Origin: Goniomonas avonlea
Lineage: Eukaryota; Cryptophyceae; Goniomonadida; Goniomonadaceae
Assembly: GCA_003573635.1 (NCBI GenBank)
Contig: QUTJ01031288.1
Span: 1-10,708, forward strand
Direction of reading: 5' to 3'
Length of the DNA: 10,708 bases
The notes under the pieces are model-generated. The model ran no database searches. It was not told the DNA's origin and saw only the letters and a program-made list of their open reading frames with translations. Numbering within the stretch: the first letter of the stretch is position 1; each line of letters starts with the position of its first letter. This document shows, piece by piece, positions 8,056 to 10,708 of the stretch. Both the position numbers and the translations under genes were made by a program.

Positions 8056-9054
8056 CTATTGCATCCAACGGTTGATGTTTTGCAACTCTCGCTTCAACGA
8101 CTGCTGCCCGACGTTCTGCCAGCGGTACGTGCGGACGGTCTTCACAGGGTTGTGGAACTGAGGAGCGAGTCAGCGATGAGCCATAGCTAAGATTGGACAC
8201 CTGCATCTCCTGCTTCTGAGACCTTTCCAGACGTCCACCCCAGCGATGCGAGGTGACGCTCTTGATTGGATTCTGAGCACAAGTGAGAAGGGATCAACTT
8301 GGCTCACGACCGACTCACGTGATACTGCATCTCCCGTTTCTGTGCCCGCTGCAGCCTTCCTTGCCAGCGGTGCGAAGATACCGATTTGATAGGGTTCTAA
8401 GAGGCGTGAATTAATACCATGCCACGACCGGTCGGAAGACTTTACATGAAACCTCATTTCTTGCTTTTGAGAGCGTTCCAACCGGCCTCCCCATGTGTGA
8501 GTTGAGACAGTCTTGATAGGGTTCTGCCGCCAAGGAGATTCAAACAGAGCACCCCACAACACAAAAAGAACGCACATGATAAGCTATTTCCCTCTTTTGA
8601 GATCGTTCCAACCTTCCACCCCACTGGTGAGTTGAAACGGATTTGATGGGGTTCTGTGGGCAGCGTTCAGGGAACGTTATCGGGCAGAAGCAGGACTGAC
8701 GTGGAATTGGATTTCACGTTTTTGAGCCTTTTCCAGGCGCCCTTGCCAGGTGTACGACTTGCAACAAATGTAAGCTGGAGACCACGAGAAGGGACCACTC
8801 ACTCTGGGAAAGAGACCAAGAAGTGAGTCAGGCTCGTACTCGACCTCGTGTTGATCTTCAACCAAGAGCAACCCAACAAGCGCCAAGGACAGTAAAGCCC
8901 CAAGCACGCCTGTCGGGAATATCATCCACCTAGGCCAAAGGTCGTCCGCGTACCTGCCAAGGCCCTCATCCGCCTCATCGACCGCATCGACCCCTCGCTC
9001 ACAACCTTGCTGCCTTATGAAGAGCGTAATGGACGGTAGTGTGTACAGTACCAT
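8056..9054 (-). CDS. membrane protein with a tandem array of 26-residue repeats, one repeat per micro-exon (unknown family)
   Basis: Model: complement of exons 8056-8157, 8201-8272, 8319-8396, 8446-8523, 8576-8653, 8701-8757 and 8803-9054, giving 238 aa. The introns are 43-52 nt and all are phase 0. Exon 1 (residues 1-84) has a membrane segment at about 45-65 and an acidic tail EDQHEVEYEPDS. Residues 85-238 are the repeats: a partial first (SYTWQGRLEKAQKRE), then units starting NPIKSV or NPIKTV and continuing HxWxGRLERSQKRE and YH/FH. The last unit begins FHNPVKTVRTYRW, drifts to SLKRELQNINRWMQ and stops. The middle exons are exactly 78 nt. The next is 72 nt, because its last two codons (FH) have moved into the final exon, so the repeat register is kept across the splice. 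This is strong internal proof of the model. The repeats are basic and probably a strand plus a helix. I do not recognise the family. Start at 9054 is the first ATG giving a divergent 65-bp gap; an ATG at 9120 is also in frame. Confidence 0.85.
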
Positions 9055-9119
9055 TAACAATTTACCGGTCCTTGTCGGTCGGCGGGCTCCAGCGGCAGCG
9101 AAATTCCAGCGACCCTGCA
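9055..9119. promoter_or_regulatory. very short divergent promoter between the repeat gene and the CPBP protease
   Basis: Only 65 bp separate the proposed start codons. If the alternative CPBP start at 9039, or the alternative minus-strand start at 9120, were used, the coding regions would overlap. No TATA-like element is obvious. The region must hold both 5' UTRs and a shared core promoter, or one gene must start further downstream than modelled. Confidence 0.5.
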
Positions 9120-9967
9120 ATGGACTCGACCATCGGGATGCTGAGCTCGTACCTTGGACGGGTGTACCCAGGAGTTGTTCTGGGCCTTGTTCTTCTGCAC
9201 GTCACACCTCGGGAGCGGAGGGAGTTTCGGATGGTGGTCCACATGCTTCTTTTCGTGCTTCTTCGTGACACAATGACCCCCGAGGGCTTGTGGTCTCTTG
9301 GGGGTGGGGGGTCACTCTCCATCAGATTCACAGAAGATCTTTTGCTGCTATGGATCTTAGGCACTGCTTCGATCGGTATCATTGCTGCCAGCAACCGTAT
9401 TGATCCGGAGCTAGCAGCGTGCGTCCTGTGGCGACGCAAAGACAGAGAGCCCGCCACATCGTTGATAGTTGGAACGGTGGCAGGACTGGCAATTGCCACC
9501 CCAGGTCTACTGATGAAGATGGTTTCAGCAAACACTTTAGTGTCTCAAGATGGTCCGTCGCTGGCAAGACTCGGTACCGTGCTCTACTTTTCGCTCGCGG
9601 GAAATTTGTACGAAGAAGTCCTCTTCCGTGGTTATCTCCAAGGTGATCCACTTTTTTGTCGTACATCGCAGTTTCATCTCTCTCTGATATTTCAGGCTAA
9701 GCTCCCTCGGTTCTCACCTTGCCCTCAGGTATGCTTCTGAAATTCTTCCAGTACACTCCCCTCCAAGCTGCTCGTGCGTCGGCCGTGTGGTTCGCATTCC
9801 TCCACTGTTTCCTCGCGTGTTCAGTTTCCAATGCTGGACCCCTCTTGTTGCTGTTTTGCCTCTATGAAGGGACTGTTTGCGCGATGGTTCGGGTGGAGCT
9901 GGACCTTCTGGCGTGCACCCTCGCACATGGCCTCGGCATCTTTTTTCTGTCTTGCGGTTACATCTGA
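9120..9967 (+). CDS. CPBP (CAAX protease/bacteriocin-processing, Abi) family intramembrane metalloprotease
   Basis: Model: exons 9120-9642 and 9729-9967, joined in phase 1, giving 253 aa. The 86-nt intron must end at CCCTCAG (9728); the earlier acceptor at 9695 would put a stop codon straight after the join. Several hydrophobic segments lie at about 16-30, 38-48, 73-90, 113-130, 152-162, 192-226 and 235-250. The motifs are EEVLFR at 165-170 (EExxxR), FAFLH at 196-200 (FxxxH) and a third conserved His at 241 in AHGLGIFF. The family includes Rce1-type CAAX prenyl endopeptidases in the ER and plastid homologues, and these residues make up the glutamate/histidine active site. The usual Asn four residues after the third His is Ile here. 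The substrate and location are unknown, and no clear targeting peptide was seen. An in-frame ATG at 9039 would add 27 residues. Confidence 0.87.
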
Positions 9968-10112
9968 GCGCCGATAGCATATTGACTTGCGATCGAAAAA
10001 CAACTTAATAAGTGACGAGCCTCGCTTATTGTCTGTCCCTGTCTCTCTTTGACACACACAGCGCTATCTGCCAAGAGTGGTGGCGAGAATGGCGCTAGAA
10101 CTCCCCGGGAGC

Positions 10113-10395
10113 TAAGGGACTGAGGGTGGTGTGGGCAAGGAGGGGAGGAACAAGGAGGGGACAAGGAAGAGCAGAGGGGAGGAACGGGAATGTTGATGGT
10201 TGTTGGTGTTGGTGGAGGCAGGGAGGGGTGAGGGGCGGAGGGGGGGAGGCAGGGAAGGGTAGCGGGAGGGGGTCAAGGAGGGGAGGGCACAAGGAAGAGT
10301 AGGTCGTGGGGAGGCAGGGAGGGGGGGCGAGGATGGGTAGCAGGCGAGGAAGGGAGGGCAAAAGGAAGCGTGGTGGGGAGATGTTGTGTTGGGCA
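10113..10395. repeat. G/A-rich degenerate minisatellite
   Basis: The plus strand is almost all G and A in words such as GGGAGGCAGGGAGGGG, AAGGAGGGGA and GGAAGAG, with one GT-rich island (10191-10212, GTTGATGGTTGTTGGTGTTG). Many runs of three or more G could form G-quadruplexes. On the minus strand it is a pyrimidine tract just downstream of the EML stop. It lies between two convergent genes and fills most of 9968-10411. The rest of that gap, apart from a small imperfect hairpin at 10007-10030, shows nothing recognisable. Confidence 0.85.
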
Positions 10396-10411
10396 GGTGA
10401 ATGTCTGAAAT

Positions 10412-10708
10412 TTACTTCTTCGGCGCAACGACACGCCACTGGAACACAGACAGGTCTCCGCCGCCGGTGGAAATCAGCAAGCGCCCATCATGCGTAAAAC
10501 ACACGTTGGTCACGTGGGCGGAGTGCCCGATGTACTCCTTGGCCTGCGCTCCCGGCAGGCAGGGGAAGCGGAACAGTCTCACCTTGCCGAAGTCGTCGCC
10601 GGCAGCGAGGAGTTCTTGCGACTTGCAACGGTCAACCGCGTTGACGTCTGTGCCGTCGGACCCTGGCGGGAAGACGCCCTGCGCCCCCCACCCGAGCACG
10701 CACGTCCA
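10412..10708 (-). CDS. EML-family (echinoderm microtubule-associated protein-like) WD40 protein, C-terminal fragment
   Basis: The open frame enters from the right edge of the window and ends at a TAA (10412-10414); 98 residues are visible. It begins WTCVLGWGAQGVFPP, then SDGTDVNAVDR, LLAAGDDFGKVRLFRFPC (33-50), and GHSAHVTNVCF with LISTGGGDLSVFQWR (61-92), and ends APKK. These are the hallmark last two blades of the tandem WD40 (TAPE) domain of EML proteins, which bind tubulin and microtubules. The N-terminal part, including any HELP motif, is outside the window. The protein ends just after the last WD blade, as is usual for the family. No intron is seen in the visible part. Confidence 0.93.
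   Translation of the reverse strand, partial: WTCVLGWGAQGVFPPGSDGTDVNAVDRCKSQELLAAGDDFGKVRLFRFPCLPGAQAKEYIGHSAHVTNVCFTHDGRLLISTGGGDLSVFQWRVVAPKK

Noticed and set aside
10007-10030. Imperfect hairpin AATAAG...CTTATT downstream of the CPBP stop
   Set aside because: The stem is short, has a bulge and almost no loop; it is too weak to call a processing signal.
10095-10439. Minus-strand proline-rich 114-codon frame
   Set aside because: It is a product of the G/A-rich tract and overlaps the end of the EML gene in another frame.

Overview
The window is nuclear DNA from a eukaryote, most likely a unicellular protist or alga; I cannot name the lineage. The genes are split by spliceosomal introns, and most introns are very short (about 41-52 nt). 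Protein families include an EML-type WD40 protein and a Stealth/LNR phosphotransferase homologue. There is no prokaryotic organisation (no operons, no Shine-Dalgarno logic), and tandem minisatellites are dense. All exon models below were built by hand, from splice-site motifs, reading-frame phase and protein-family or internal-repeat alignment.

Layout from left to right: (1) 2-232, + strand, a possible 3' exon of a gene that enters from the left (weak). (2) 542-4826, - strand, a 12-exon gene for a type III membrane protein with Stealth CR1 and CR2, two LNR/Notch repeats and a C-terminal membrane anchor. It resembles the GlcNAc-1-phosphotransferase alpha/beta precursor (GNPTAB), but clear CR3 and CR4 are missing. 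(3) 5037-7513, + strand, an 8-exon gene for a secreted protein of about seven 'LYER...WxWxDHG' repeats, probably a beta-propeller and perhaps lectin-like. It is divergent from the Stealth gene across 210 bp. (4) 7514-8055, a non-coding convergent gap with short tandem duplications. (5) 8056-9054, - strand, a 7-exon gene of unknown family. A one-pass membrane segment is followed by a tandem array of a 26-residue repeat, with one repeat per 78-nt exon. (6) 9120-9967, + strand, a two-exon CPBP/Abi (Rce1-like) intramembrane protease. It is divergent from gene 5 with only 65 bp between start codons. (7) 9968-10411, a G/A-rich minisatellite between converging genes. (8) 10412-10708, - strand, the C-terminal end of an EML-family WD40 protein.

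Two observations stand out. The gene at 8056-9054 is a clean 'one micro-exon, one repeat' array in which every unit exon is phase 0-0. In addition, every one of the eight introns longer than 200 nt holds its own private tandem repeat, while nearly all other introns are minimal. In at least two cases the repeat unit is a copy of the upstream exon end plus its 5' splice site, so it multiplies splice donors. This suggests that introns here grow by tandem duplication across the exon-intron junction.

The divergent Stealth and propeller genes may share a promoter and a secretory or glycan-related role; this is inference from position and family only.
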